Source: Desulfobacteraceae bacterium (GTDB lineage: Bacteria > Desulfobacterota > Desulfobacteria > Desulfobacterales > Desulfosalsimonadaceae). From it: a stretch of DNA of 39,310 nt. How positions within the stretch are numbered: the stretch's first letter is position 1; each line of letters begins with the position of its first letter. The notes under the pieces are model-generated. The model did not search any database. It saw nothing but the letters and a program-made list of their open reading frames with translations, and was not told the DNA's origin. The translations under genes were made by a program, and so were the position numbers. Below are positions 1-9,631 of the stretch, piece by piece. The stretch is taken from assembly GCA_011389935.1 (NCBI GenBank), contig JAABTJ010000026.1:1-39310 (forward strand), written 5' to 3'.

Positions 1-1411
1 ATCCGGTCTTATATCCCACGCCGTTGACTGCCATCTCGTAAACACTTACGGTCATTCGCTTTACGGCAGCCTCTTCCATGGCATCGACGCCGTTGTTGAT
101 GATATTGAGAATGACCTGCTCCAGCATATTCCTGTTGGCGGCCGCCTTGATTCCGCGGTCCGGGAAGCGCTGTTCCACATGAATGCCGTTTTTGATCATG
201 TGATGGGCCGTCAGTTTCAGCGCGTCCTTCATCACTTCGCAGACATCGACCGCTTCGATGACAAAAGCGCTCTTCCTGGAAAATTTCAATATGTCGTTAA
301 TAATGTTATTGACCCGGTCAACGGCATTGTGAATACGGTCGATGGACTTCCTGCCGGTCGGATTGTCTTCGGGCATGCTGGTTTCCAGGTAATCGATGCC
401 CATGAGGATGATTTCCATCGGGTTCCGGATTTCATGGGCAATGCCCGATGCAAGGCGGCCGAGAGAGGCCATCTTGTCCTTTTGGATCAATTGCTCCCGG
501 GTTTCCCGGAGGGTGTCATAGGCTTTTTGGAGCTCTGTCTCTTTTCTGACCCTTTCACTGATGTTCTTGGATACGCCGCCTACGGCGAAAACATCCCCTT
601 TTTCCGGATCCTTTATGGGGCTCAATGAATGGGAAAACCACTCTTGGGCCTGCCCGTTGTAGGATTCGTATTCCACGCCGGCACCGGTCTGAAATACCGT
701 ATCCAGGTGCTCCATAAAGGTTTCGGCCTCTTTCTGACCATGAAGTGCAGCAAACGGCATGCCGAGCATTTCGATTTCATTGGAAAACCCGTGGTGCATA
801 TACAGCTTCGGATTGGCCGACAAAAACTCCCCTTCCTGGTTGACGGTAAAGACAAAGAGTTCGGAATGATCGAAAAGCATCCGGTATTGGCGTTCCGTTT
901 CCCGCAGGCGGTTTTTGCTGTCATGGGCGGTAATGGAAGCGAGAAAACCGAAAAACATGGCAATCACCACGATAAAAGGAAGCCGAAGCAGGTATCCTGC
1001 AGCTTCGTCACCCGCCAGGTAGCCCTGGCTATACAGGATGAACCCGTAAATTCCGGAAAAAACAACCACGCTGATCATCAGGTACCGGAATTGCGCGCCC
1101 ATCGCCGCAAGGCATATGACAAAAAAATAAATCAGGTATAAATCCGTACCTGCCATGCCGGAGAGGTAAATGCCGACTCCGATCATGAGGCCGTCAAACA
1201 GCGCAAAACCATAAAACAGCCGCCCGTCATGAAAAAGGCGCTCCGGAAGATAGAACACCAGCAGGCAGGTGGCCAGGTAAAAGGCGATAAATGCGTACCC
1301 CGCGTATGGCATGGTGTCGGCCGGCGAAAGCAGGATAAAATAGGCCAGAACAATGGCGATTGCCAGCCGGATGACATAAATAATCCGTTTTCGCGAAAGG
1401 GTGGAATCCAT
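1..1411 (-). CDS. Membrane PAS histidine kinase (partial, 3' end outside window)
   Basis: The reading frame stays open on the minus strand from an ATG at 1411 to the window edge, giving about 470 residues; the rest of the ATPase domain lies outside. Residues about 10-165 are a run of hydrophobic segments (five or six membrane helices), then a PAS domain (about 180-290), a short coiled coil, and a HisKA domain with the phosphoacceptor motif GIAHEIRNP, H326. The N-box is visible as NIINNGVDAMEE. It should autophosphorylate in response to a membrane or PAS-sensed cue; the ligand cannot be read. It starts 62 bases after the stop of the HD-GYP regulator on the same strand with no terminator between, so the two are probably co-transcribed. 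No receiver domain is present in the visible part. Confidence 0.85.
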   Translation of the reverse strand, partial: MDSTLSRKRIIYVIRLAIAIVLAYFILLSPADTMPYAGYAFIAFYLATCLLVFYLPERLFHDGRLFYGFALFDGLMIGVGIYLSGMAGTDLYLIYFFVICLAAMGAQFRYLMISVVVFSGIYGFILYSQGYLAGDEAAGYLLRLPFIVVIAMFFGFLASITAHDSKNRLRETERQYRMLFDHSELFVFTVNQEGEFLSANPKLYMHHGFSNEIEMLGMPFAALHGQKEAETFMEHLDTVFQTGAGVEYESYNGQAQEWFSHSLSPIKDPEKGDVFAVGGVSKNISERVRKETELQKAYDTLRETREQLIQKDKMASLGRLASGIAHEIRNPMEIILMGIDYLETSMPEDNPTGRKSIDRIHNAVDRVNNIINDILKFSRKSAFVIEAVDVCEVMKDALKLTAHHMIKNGIHVEQRFPDRGIKAAANRNMLEQVILNIINNGVDAMEEAAVKRMTVSVYEMAVNGVGYKTG

Positions 1412-1473
1412 TGGCAAATTCCCGTGCTCCGGTAAGCTTCTCCTGCAAAGAACAGTAAAGAAAGGGGTTTCGG

Positions 1474-2643
1474 TTACGGCCTGTGGGCGGAAATCTTCTT
1501 ATCCGTACCGTCGGCAACATCCCGGTTGCTCCACATGAAATCAGCAAGGGATACGGTCTCCATACGGCCGACTTCCTCCCTGATCTGCCGGATGGCTTCG
1601 ATGTTGCCGATAAACAGGTCGGTGATATCCGGGTCAAAGTGCTTCCCTTTTTCGGATCTGATAATCTCCACGGCCACATCGAACGGATAGGGGTCCTTAT
1701 AAGGGCGGGTGGAGGTCAACGCGTCGAACGTGTCCGCAATGGCGACGATTCTCCCTGCAATGGGGATGTTGTTGCCCGACAGTCCCCGGGGATATCCCCC
1801 CCCGTTGTATCTTTCATGGTGGGTCAGTGCGATTACATGGCTCGTTTTCAGCACGTCCGATTTGGCGTTTTCCAAAATGGCAGCGCCGATCGTGGTATGG
1901 GTCTTGACGATATCGAACTCTTCTTTTGTGAGGCGGTCCGGTTTCAGCAGGATGTTATCCGGAATGCCGATTTTTCCGATATCGTGCATGGGGGAGGCGT
2001 ATTGTATCAACTCGACGGTTTCTGCGGGAAGTCCCATTTTTTCAGCGATCAGGGTACAATAGCGGCTGATCCGCACGACATGGTCGCCGGTGTCCTCATC
2101 CTTGTATTCGGTCGCCGCTACGAGCCGGTTGATGGTGTCCAGATATGCGTACCGGAGCTCCTGGTGGGCATTCTCCAGCCGGGAGGAGTACGTAACGAGC
2201 TTCTCGACATTTGCCTGTAGCTCTTTGTTGATCTGTTCCCGCTCGATCATCAGGTACCGAAGGCGGAGAACCCGTTTCAGGCGGATGGTCAGCTCCCTGA
2301 AACTGACGGGTTTCTGGACGAAATCGCTGGCGCCCGCCGTAATAACGGATTCATAATCATAGTCCTCGGTGAATCCCGTCATCACCATAACATCGGTATC
2401 GTATTTCGCCTTGATGATTCGCAGCAGGTCCACGCCGCTCATGCCCGGCATCCGGACATCTGTAATGACAACGTCAAAGGCGTTTTCGGCCATAATCTTC
2501 AAGGCGTCATCGCCGTTTCCGGCGCTCATGCAAACATACCCGCTTTGGTCGAGGGCGTGGGAGATCATCCGGGTAATGGCGGCTTCGTCGTCGACTACGA
2601 GGATGGAGAGGTTTTCCGGGATGTTGACAGAAGAGGAGGCCAT
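1474..2643 (-). CDS. Response regulator with HD-GYP c-di-GMP phosphodiesterase domain
   Basis: 389 residues. An N-terminal receiver domain (about 15-135) carries ILVVDDE and the phosphoacceptor D62 in VITDVRMPGMSG. A coiled linker follows, then an HD-GYP domain with the metal-binding HD pair H220-D221 in MHDIGKIGIPD and the signature HHERYNGGGYP near residue 280. HD-GYP proteins hydrolyse cyclic di-GMP to pGpG/GMP, so phosphorylation probably controls c-di-GMP breakdown. The start at 2643 was chosen because AAAGAAAGG lies just upstream; the frame extends a further 24 codons without a ribosome site. It sits 79 bases after the two-SBP hybrid kinase and 62 bases before a second kinase, so one or both are likely phosphodonors. 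Confidence 0.93.
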   Translation of the reverse strand: MASSSVNIPENLSILVVDDEAAITRMISHALDQSGYVCMSAGNGDDALKIMAENAFDVVITDVRMPGMSGVDLLRIIKAKYDTDVMVMTGFTEDYDYESVITAGASDFVQKPVSFRELTIRLKRVLRLRYLMIEREQINKELQANVEKLVTYSSRLENAHQELRYAYLDTINRLVAATEYKDEDTGDHVVRISRYCTLIAEKMGLPAETVELIQYASPMHDIGKIGIPDNILLKPDRLTKEEFDIVKTHTTIGAAILENAKSDVLKTSHVIALTHHERYNGGGYPRGLSGNNIPIAGRIVAIADTFDALTSTRPYKDPYPFDVAVEIIRSEKGKHFDPDITDLFIGNIEAIRQIREEVGRMETVSLADFMWSNRDVADGTDKKISAHRP

Positions 2644-2722
2644 AAAAAAACCTTTCTTTGAATATGCGTATTTTGTTTCATTGCAGAAAAACGTCACAAC
2701 CGGCCACAGAGCCATGTTTTTT

Positions 2723-5700
2723 CTAATTTTTATCCAGAATCGTCCGTATCTTTACGGACAGCGCCTTCATGGAAAAGGGCTTCTGGATAAAGTTGACATC
2801 CGCATCCAGGACGCCCTTCCGGGCGATCACGTTGGATGTATACCCGGACATGAACAGGATTTTGAGATCCGGGCAAAGGCCGTTGATCTGTTCGGCCAGA
2901 TCGCGCCCGTTCATTTCGGGCATGACCACGTCGGTGATCAGCAGGCGGATGTCGGCGGCATGCTCCCCCGCCAGTTGTATGGCCCGGCTTGGCGTGTTCG
3001 CCGAAAGTACCGTATAACCAAGTCTTGCCAGCATCATCCGGCTCATCTTCATAATCGCCGGTTCGTCCTCCACCACCAGCACCGTCTCCCCCCGGCCAGG
3101 CAGAATTTCTTCGGTGGTTTCGATTGTTTCCCGTTTTTCCGCCCCTTCGTGACGGGGCAGGTAAATCTTGAAGGTCGTTCCGTTTTCCGGTTCGCTGTAG
3201 ACGTTTATGAACCCTTTGTTCTGCTTGACGATTCCGAAAACCGTTGCCATGCCGAGCCCTGTGCCTTTGCCCGCCTCCTTGGTGGTGAAAAACGGTTCAA
3301 AAATATTGTCGCGCGTCTCCTTGTCCATGCCGCGGCCGTTGTCGCTGACGGCCAGAAGAAGGAATTCGCCGGTCGTAAAACCGGCATGATCGGCTAAATA
3401 GGATTCATCGATGACGATATTGTGCGTTTCAATGGTAATTTTCCCAACGCCGTTGATGGCGTCGCGCGCGTTGACGCAGAGGTTGGCAAGCATCTGGTCG
3501 ATCTGCGCGGGATCGATCTTCACCGGCCAGAGACCGGGCCCGGGGAGCCAGTGCAGATCGATGTCCTCTCCGATCAGGCGGCGGAGCATTTTGAGCATTT
3601 TTTCTACAATTTCGTTGATGTCCAGCACTTTTGGAAGAATGGTCTGCTTGCGGGCGAAAGCGAGCAGCTGGCGGGTGATATCGGTGGAGCGCCGGGCCGC
3701 GTTGTGTATCTCCTGCAGGTCGGCGTAAAGTTTTTCGTCGGGATCCACCTTGTCCATCGCCAGCTCTGCATAGCCGGTGATGACGCTCAGCATGTTGTTG
3801 TAGTCATGGGCCACGCCCCCGGCCAGCCGGCCCACCGCCTCCATCTTCCGGGCCTGGTGCAATTGGTCTTCCATGAATTCCCGGTCTTTTTCCGCCTTTT
3901 CACGGGCCTCCTCCATCTTCAGAACGCGCAGGGCGTAGGCGATATCTTCGGTCATCTCCGCGAAAAGCGTCTGCTCCTCGGCGTCCATTCCCAGGCTTTG
4001 CTCCAGTGCGGCGGCGATGTATCCGAAGGATTCGCCGTCATGGACCAGGCGGGCACACAGGGTGTTCGCCTCCGCGCATGCCAGCGCGATGGGGCATGGG
4101 GCGCAGATGTTTTTTCGATCTTCAATCAGCGCGGTTTTTCCCATGGACCGCGCGTAATTGCAGCAGGAAGGCAATTCGCCTTTTTCCAGTGCGGCGTGGA
4201 CCGGTGCGAAGGCATCTCCCATGCCCGCTTCCGCCCATTGCTCGGGCCGGTCGTTATCTCCCGTTAAAACGATCAGCACGCTGGCATAGCTGCGGTTGTT
4301 TACCAGGATCCTGCATGTCTTGCGGATCAGTTCCCCGCGGTTTTTTTCCCGCACAATCAACTGGTCCACGTCGCGGATCGCCAGCAGCACCCGGTTTAAG
4401 TGCGCGATGCGCTCCTCCGCCTGCTTTCGCTCCGTGATGTCTTCCAGGGAACCCATGATGCCGATGGTGTTCCCTTTTGAATCGTGGATGGTTGCCGCGG
4501 AAAGCCTTGCAGGAAAACGGGAGCCGTCTTTTTTCTGCCGGATGACTTCAATGCCTGAAAAAGACCCGCCGTCCGTGAGGCGATGGCGAAGAGCCGCAAA
4601 TTCTTCCTGCCTGTCCTCGGGGACGATGGGCAGGGGGCGGCCGATGACTTCTTCCGCCATCCAGCCGAAAATCCGCTCCGCCGAGGCGTTCCATGCCAGC
4701 ACATTCCTTTTTATGTCAATGCTGTAGAGCGCCACGGGGGAGCAGGCGATCATGGCGCGCTGGAACTCCTCGCTTTCCCGCAGTTTTTCCGTGCGGCTGG
4801 CCACCTGCCTTCGAAGGGACCACGACCAGAGGAAAACCCCCAGAAGAATCACCCCCAGGGGAACGAGGATCATCGTGAAATAGCGCAGGACGTTGATCAG
4901 CGATTCCGGCCCTTCCCTGTACACCCCCAGCCATTTTTCATTGAGGCGGCGGTATTCGCCGCTCTCCTCCAGGACCCGCAGGCCTTCGCTGAAATGCGCC
5001 AGGAGCGCCTTGTGGTTGTTGGGGACCGCGTAGCTGTATTCGGGGGACAGAAGCGGGCGCTGTCCCATCAAAAGATGTGACCACGCATACTTGTCGATCC
5101 AGTAAAGGGCCGTCATCCGAGAGACCAGCGCGCAATCATGCATTCCTTCTGCCAGTTCCCGCAGGGCGTCCTCCTGGGCGTTCACTGCGGTAAGCTGGTC
5201 TTCGAGTCCGTGTTCAAGCACAAAGTCGTGCATGATATCGCCGCGCTGGACAACGATGTCCCGCCCCGCAAGGCCCCCGATCGTTTCAGGTGCGGGGCCT
5301 TCCCCTGTCCGCACGACGCTGATATAATGATTTACCGTATGGGGCGGGGTAAAATCGAAGAGCAGGTCTCGTTTTGGGGAGTAAAGCATACCCTGAATCA
5401 CATTGATCTCCCCTTGGGCCAGGGCTTCCCGGATTTCCGCCCAGGGGCCGAGGCGGATTTCTATGTCAAGGCCGAGTTCCTGCGCGATGGCGCGCGTGAG
5501 ATCGACGTTGTAGCCGGCAGGACGGCCGTTTTCATCCAGAAATTCGTAGGGGGGATAGTTGTGGTCTCCGCCGACCACGATACGGCGCTTGGAGGGCAGC
5601 TGCAGGGCGGCAAACCACTTGGCGTGCAGATGGCGGTAGGTTCCGTCCGCCACGACAATGGCGAGGCCTTCGTTAAGCAGGGCAAGGGTCTCCCTGTCCC

Positions 5701-6412
5701 CTTCCTTGACGGCAAAGCAGAAATCCTGGCGGAAATCTTCAACGGGCCGGTCAATCACCCGCAGATTCGCAAGGCCGGTTTCATGGAGGATCCGCAGGGC
5801 AACGATTCGCTGGATGACCGCGGCATCATGACGTCCGGAAGAAAGTTCGTGCAATGCCTGTTCGAACGTTTCGGTGGTGTGGATATCAATTCCGCGCGCT
5901 TTGCGCCGGAGAAATTCCTCGGCGTTGTCGCCTTCCATCACGGCGACCTGCCGCCCGCGAAGGTCGGCCATGCTGTTGATGTCGGTGGTCTCCTTGCGCA
6001 CAACAATGGCGCCGTGCAGGGACATGTAGGGAAAGGAAAAGTCGAACAGGGCTTCCCGCTCCGGGGTGCGCCCCACGAGGGGGAGAGCCTGCACTTCCCC
6101 TTTTTCCAGCCACCCCCGGACCTCGGCCCACGGACCGGTGCGGAAGGTGACTTCCCGCCCCATGGCCGCCAGTGCGGCCCGCATCAACTCGACAGAAAAC
6201 CCGCTCGCTTTTCCGTCCTCATCCACCATGGAAAAGGGCGGATAATCAGTTTCTGCGGCGCTTTGTACCGGCGTTTCCGCCATGGCGGAGGGCGCCAGAA
6301 CGAATACAGCCATGCACGTCATCATCGCCGCTGCTGCCAGGAATCGGTGCCGCCGCCCCGGGAGGCACAAATACCGGAAAAGGCGCGTACGGAAGTGCCG
6401 GGGCATGCGCAT
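2723..6412 (-). CDS. Hybrid sensor histidine kinase with two periplasmic SBP_bac_3 domains
   Basis: About 1229 residues. Order: signal peptide (cleavage near AMA|E, residue 45); two tandem solute-binding-protein family 3 domains (about 50-275 and 277-500), each with the DYPPF/NYPPY and FDF patterns of the family; one membrane helix (about 509-529); PAS (about 545-660); a GAF-like segment (about 670-840) with a cysteine cluster C750, C751, C770, C773; HisKA with GGVAHDYNN (H869); HATPase with DNGRGMD and GTGLGMATV; C-terminal receiver with LLITDVVMPEMNG (D1161). The periplasmic modules should bind amino acids or similar small ligands, and the C-terminal REC suggests a phosphorelay. Start is uncertain: a TTG at 6427 lies 4 bases after GGAGG, whereas the ATG used here lies 15 bases further on. 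First gene of the minus-strand signalling operon. Confidence 0.93.
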   Translation of the reverse strand: MRMPRHFRTRLFRYLCLPGRRHRFLAAAAMMTCMAVFVLAPSAMAETPVQSAAETDYPPFSMVDEDGKASGFSVELMRAALAAMGREVTFRTGPWAEVRGWLEKGEVQALPLVGRTPEREALFDFSFPYMSLHGAIVVRKETTDINSMADLRGRQVAVMEGDNAEEFLRRKARGIDIHTTETFEQALHELSSGRHDAAVIQRIVALRILHETGLANLRVIDRPVEDFRQDFCFAVKEGDRETLALLNEGLAIVVADGTYRHLHAKWFAALQLPSKRRIVVGGDHNYPPYEFLDENGRPAGYNVDLTRAIAQELGLDIEIRLGPWAEIREALAQGEINVIQGMLYSPKRDLLFDFTPPHTVNHYISVVRTGEGPAPETIGGLAGRDIVVQRGDIMHDFVLEHGLEDQLTAVNAQEDALRELAEGMHDCALVSRMTALYWIDKYAWSHLLMGQRPLLSPEYSYAVPNNHKALLAHFSEGLRVLEESGEYRRLNEKWLGVYREGPESLINVLRYFTMILVPLGVILLGVFLWSWSLRRQVASRTEKLRESEEFQRAMIACSPVALYSIDIKRNVLAWNASAERIFGWMAEEVIGRPLPIVPEDRQEEFAALRHRLTDGGSFSGIEVIRQKKDGSRFPARLSAATIHDSKGNTIGIMGSLEDITERKQAEERIAHLNRVLLAIRDVDQLIVREKNRGELIRKTCRILVNNRSYASVLIVLTGDNDRPEQWAEAGMGDAFAPVHAALEKGELPSCCNYARSMGKTALIEDRKNICAPCPIALACAEANTLCARLVHDGESFGYIAAALEQSLGMDAEEQTLFAEMTEDIAYALRVLKMEEAREKAEKDREFMEDQLHQARKMEAVGRLAGGVAHDYNNMLSVITGYAELAMDKVDPDEKLYADLQEIHNAARRSTDITRQLLAFARKQTILPKVLDINEIVEKMLKMLRRLIGEDIDLHWLPGPGLWPVKIDPAQIDQMLANLCVNARDAINGVGKITIETHNIVIDESYLADHAGFTTGEFLLLAVSDNGRGMDKETRDNIFEPFFTTKEAGKGTGLGMATVFGIVKQNKGFINVYSEPENGTTFKIYLPRHEGAEKRETIETTEEILPGRGETVLVVEDEPAIMKMSRMMLARLGYTVLSANTPSRAIQLAGEHAADIRLLITDVVMPEMNGRDLAEQINGLCPDLKILFMSGYTSNVIARKGVLDADVNFIQKPFSMKALSVKIRTILDKN

Positions 6413-6665
6413 GGCCGATGGATTCAAGTTTCCTCCGGGGACAGTATTGTTTTGCCGATGCCGTTGATCCGGGCTGGTCGAATATCCTGTTCGTGAACCC
6501 AAACAAATAAATAATAACATCGGGCATCCCTGTTTTCAACCGGGAAAGCATGCCGGATAAGCATGCTACTTTTCCTGAACCGAACCGGCGATCTTTTTTT
6601 CCGCGCCCTTTACTTGTCCTGAAACGCATTTCGGCGTGCCCCGACACCTGCCGGCCAATGAAAAC

Positions 6666-6694
6666 TTTACATACAATTCGAATTTTGTTATAGA
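6666..6694 (+). promoter_or_regulatory. Sigma70-type promoter for the outer-membrane protein gene
   Basis: TTTACA at 6666-6671 and TATAGA at 6689-6694 are separated by 17 bases. Transcription would start near 6700 and give a 5' leader of about 150 bases before the GTG at 6851. A hairpin with GTTTTCC / GGAAAAC arms (about 6712-6732) lies in that leader; its role is unknown. The rest of the 6413-6850 gap holds no supportable gene. Confidence 0.55.
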
Positions 6695-6850
6695 TCCAAA
6701 CAATAAAAGACGGTTTTCCGTATGGGGAAAACGGCCGTGTACATTTGCGGGGGAATTATAAAGGCGGCCTTCAGGATGCGCAGCCGGCGGACAGCCCGTT
6801 CAGAACGCGCTTTGCGAACCAGGTCATTTTAACCGAAAAGGAGGATGGGC

Positions 6851-7780
6851 GTGGAAAAAAGAATTTTTTTATGGTGCGTGCTCTTTGTTTTTTTTACGGG
6901 GGTTTTTGGCGGCAATGCCCTGGGCTATAATCAAAACCCGAACCTGAACTGGGGGGCGACCAATATTTTGGAAGGGATTGTGCCCCCGCCGGGGCTTTAC
7001 CTGAGCAGCTACATGGTCGGCTACCACGCCGACACATTCAGGGACGGCCCGCCCGGAGACCATGAGGTGCATGTCCTTGTCTATAACCCGCAGCTGCTCT
7101 GGGTATCCGGGAACACGCTTCCCGGCGGGTTCCAATACGGGGTGCAAGCCCAGCTCCCGATTCAAAGCTATAACCTGGATTCGGAAATATTGACGGCAGG
7201 CAGCGGCATGATCGGCGATTTGATTGTCGGCCCTTTTTTCGGCAGGGCCAGGCCGTTGCGTGAAGATTGGCTGTTGCACTGGTTTTTTGAGCTGAGCACG
7301 TATGTGCCGGTCGGCCAATATGACAAAAACGCCCAGATCAACCCAAGCGCCAATTACTGGACCGTGGAGCCCTACCTGGCGGCGACCCTGCAGATGCCGA
7401 AGGGCTGGAGCCTGAGCACGCGCCAGCATTTTACGTATAACTTTACCAATGACGAATACATCGCAGGTCCGGGAGCGGATGAGACGGATTTGCAGGCCGG
7501 GTCGATGTGGCATTTCAATTTCGCCCTGTCCAAAACCATCGATTGCATCGATCCCAACCTGCGGCTCGGCGCGGTCGGCTATTACGGCAAACAGTTGGAG
7601 AAAGACGATATTGACGGTGTCCCGAATATAGATACAAAGGAGGAAGTCTTTGCGATCGGCCCCGGCCTTCACTGGATGAACAAGGGCGTTATCTATAGTT
7701 TGAAAACGTATTTCGAAGACAACGTGGACCATCGGCCCGACGGCACCCGCGTTGTTTTGCGGATCATCACCGCTTTTTAA
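6851..7780 (+). CDS. Outer-membrane protein, phenol MetA-degradation family type
   Basis: 309 residues. A signal peptide (hydrophobic run then cleavage near NALG) is followed by alternating amphipathic strands and a C-terminal phenylalanine, as in beta-barrel outer-membrane proteins. The pattern WxxEPYLAATLQMPKGW and the later NPNLRLGAVGYYGKQ type strands resemble the putative MetA-pathway-of-phenol-degradation family (Pfam Phenol_MetA_deg), whose members are barrels of mostly unknown substrate. The start is GTG at 6851: AAGGAGG sits 6 bases before it, while the in-frame ATG at 6845 touches the ribosome site and is too close. Monocistronic, with a promoter at 6666 and a terminator at 7892. 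Substrate unknown. Confidence 0.8.
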   Translation: MEKRIFLWCVLFVFFTGVFGGNALGYNQNPNLNWGATNILEGIVPPPGLYLSSYMVGYHADTFRDGPPGDHEVHVLVYNPQLLWVSGNTLPGGFQYGVQAQLPIQSYNLDSEILTAGSGMIGDLIVGPFFGRARPLREDWLLHWFFELSTYVPVGQYDKNAQINPSANYWTVEPYLAATLQMPKGWSLSTRQHFTYNFTNDEYIAGPGADETDLQAGSMWHFNFALSKTIDCIDPNLRLGAVGYYGKQLEKDDIDGVPNIDTKEEVFAIGPGLHWMNKGVIYSLKTYFEDNVDHRPDGTRVVLRIITAF

Positions 7781-7891
7781 CGCACCGGATTTTCGTGCGC
7801 CAGGCGGTTCGGTTTCATGCCAGCGATTCACGGAAATCCCGCCGATGTTTTTGGCCGGGGGGGTGCCCCCGGCTTGTTTGCGTTCATTTGA

Positions 7892-7923
7892 GGCCCCTCA
7901 TGCATTGAGGGGCCTTTTTTCCC
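7892..7923 (+). terminator. Rho-independent terminator
   Basis: Perfect 9-bp stem GGCCCCTCA / TGAGGGGCC with a 5-base loop followed by a run of T. It ends the outer-membrane protein transcript about 110 bases after its stop codon. Confidence 0.9.
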
Positions 7924-7952
7924 TTGCCCGAAGGTCTTGACGGGAAGTCTCC

Positions 7953-7976
7953 GCCGACGCCTTCGGCCTTTTTTTT
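7953..7976 (+). terminator. Second rho-independent terminator
   Basis: Stem GCCGA / TCGGC with a 5-base loop followed by C and eight T. It stands 30 bases after the first terminator and only 60 bases before the MFS gene, so it may be a backup terminator or act in the leader of the MFS transcript. Confidence 0.6.
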
Positions 7977-8036
7977 GCCGGCGGCCTTGCATGCGCCCCC
8001 GGCAAACGGATTTTGGCATCTTCCAGGCAACGCGTT

Positions 8037-9251
8037 ATGCAAACACCTATTCTGTTTACGATTTTATCCGCGATATTCATCGTTTTCGTGGGCATGGGCA
8101 TCATCGTGCCGATCCTGCCCATATACGCGGCGGAACTCGGGGCCACCGGATTCGCGCTGGGGGTCATCATCGCCGGGTTTGCGTTGAGCGGCGGCATTCT
8201 GCAGCCCTTTGTCGGCGACCTTTCCGATCGTCACGGCAAAAAGGGGTTTTTGATCGCCGGGCTGTTTATATTCGGCCTTACCGGCTACACGTATACATTC
8301 GCCGAATCCGTCGTCCACCTCGTGATTATCCGCATCCTGCACGGCGCCGGTTCCGCGATGATCGTCCCCATGGCCATGGCCTATATATCCGACCTCTCCC
8401 CGGCGGGCAAATCGGGAAAGTACATGGGAATGCTCAATATTTCCATTTTTGTCGGCATCGGGGGCGGGCCGCTGCTGGGCGGTTTTTTCCTGGACTACTG
8501 GGGGAGAGATTCCGCCTTTTACGCCATGGCTCTCCTCAGTATATTCTCATCGGTTCTTGTTGCCGCGGTCCTCCCACGGCAGCAACCTTTGGCGATACCG
8601 GAAAAAAGAGCCCCCATGACTGCGGTCTTCCGGCGGATGCTTCACAGCCGACGCGTCATGGGCATTCTGCTTTCGCGCATGGCAACCATGATTATCATGG
8701 TGCCGACCTTTGCGTTTCTGCCGCTGCTCATGAAGCAGCATATGACCGCCAGCGGCACGGAAATCGGCATGGTGATCGCCAGCCGAACCCTTGTCAATGC
8801 CGTATTCCAGATGCCCTTCGGCAGCCTGGCCGACCGGTGGCGGAAAAACCGTCTCCTGTTCATCGGCAGCGCCGTCATCAGCATCGGTCTCTTGGCGGTA
8901 CCTTTTGCCGGCAGCCTGGCCGCGTTGCTGCTTCTGTTCGCGCTGATCGGGCTGGGGGAGGCTGTTTCATGGCCTGCACTGGCGGCCCTGGCCGCGGAAG
9001 AAGCCCACGAATACGGCCACGGGTCGATGATGGGGGTGTTCAACATGGCCATGAGCGCCGGGCTTTTCATCGGGGCGATGGGCGTAGGCGCCCTGGTGGA
9101 CGTACTGGGCATCGCGTGGGCGTTCTATATTGTCGCCCTGTTCCTATTTGCAAGTGCGGTTACTGCAGCGCTCATGATCCGGCCTGCCGGGAGTTTTCCT
9201 TCATTCCCCCTGCTTTTTCGGCGCTTATTGAAACGCAGCCCCTGGTTTTAA
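8037..9251 (+). CDS. Major facilitator superfamily transporter
   Basis: 404 residues with about twelve hydrophobic helices in two six-helix halves. The loop between helices 2 and 3 carries the MFS motif A as [10 protein letters not shown], and a related [10 protein letters not shown] occurs in the second half, as in drug:H+ antiporter-like (DHA) members. It sits in the inner membrane and probably exports small molecules by proton antiport; the substrate cannot be read. The ATG at 8037 is used; an in-frame TTG 24 bases upstream is possible but neither has a strong ribosome site. Its 3' end overlaps the convergent DUF2892 gene by 27 bases. Confidence 0.9.
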   Translation: MQTPILFTILSAIFIVFVGMGIIVPILPIYAAELGATGFALGVIIAGFALSGGILQPFVGDLSDRHGKKGFLIAGLFIFGLTGYTYTFAESVVHLVIIRILHGAGSAMIVPMAMAYISDLSPAGKSGKYMGMLNISIFVGIGGGPLLGGFFLDYWGRDSAFYAMALLSIFSSVLVAAVLPRQQPLAIPEKRAPMTAVFRRMLHSRRVMGILLSRMATMIIMVPTFAFLPLLMKQHMTASGTEIGMVIASRTLVNAVFQMPFGSLADRWRKNRLLFIGSAVISIGLLAVPFAGSLAALLLLFALIGLGEAVSWPALAALAAEEAHEYGHGSMMGVFNMAMSAGLFIGAMGVGALVDVLGIAWAFYIVALFLFASAVTAALMIRPAGSFPSFPLLFRRLLKRSPWF

Positions 9252-9428
9252 TCCGATCCCCTTGAGAATCTTTGCAAGAGGGCAAAACCCGGTAAACGCG
9301 GCTTGCAGCAGATTGGCCCCGACGAATGCCGTTAGCAGCAGCCAGTAGGTGGTATGAAGCAGGGACAATACAACGCTGATGAGAATCAACGCCCCGGCAA
9401 ACGCAAAAACTGTCCGGTCAATATTCAT
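9225..9428 (-). CDS. DUF2892 family small inner-membrane protein
   Basis: 67 residues with two hydrophobic helices separated by a short polar turn, and the family pattern [15 protein letters not shown] with a conserved cysteine-proline in the second half. This matches the YgaP-type transmembrane domain (DUF2892), which in some bacteria is fused to rhodanese domains; here it stands alone. The ATG is preceded by AAAGGAGGAAACA, an excellent ribosome site. Its last 27 bases overlap the 3' end of the MFS gene on the opposite strand. Function unknown; a role in sulfur handling is inference from YgaP. Confidence 0.85.
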   Translation of the reverse strand: MNIDRTVFAFAGALILISVVLSLLHTTYWLLLTAFVGANLLQAAFTGFCPLAKILKGIGLKPGAAFQ

Positions 9429-9577
9429 TGTTTCCTCCTTTTGTAAAAATGAAACAGGCGAAATATCCGGCTGACTGTGTTAAAGGTAATCATTAAAAAT
9501 TTTTTTGACATGAAAAATGCGATAAGGGCTTGTCTGCTCCATAGAAAACACCAGGAGGGATGCAAAAAGTAGTGCGT

Positions 9578-9592
9578 GCGGGCAGTGCCCGC
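9578..9592 (-). terminator. Weak hairpin after the efflux operon
   Basis: GCGGGC / GCCCGC with a 3-base loop lies about 40 bases after the TPR/SPOR stop codon on the minus strand. The T run follows only after about 9 bases, so termination here is plausible but not canonical. The remainder of 9429-9631 shows no gene. Confidence 0.35.
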
Positions 9593-9631
9593 TGTGGGGG
9601 CGCGATAAAAGGGGGGATGGGGACGGTTCTG

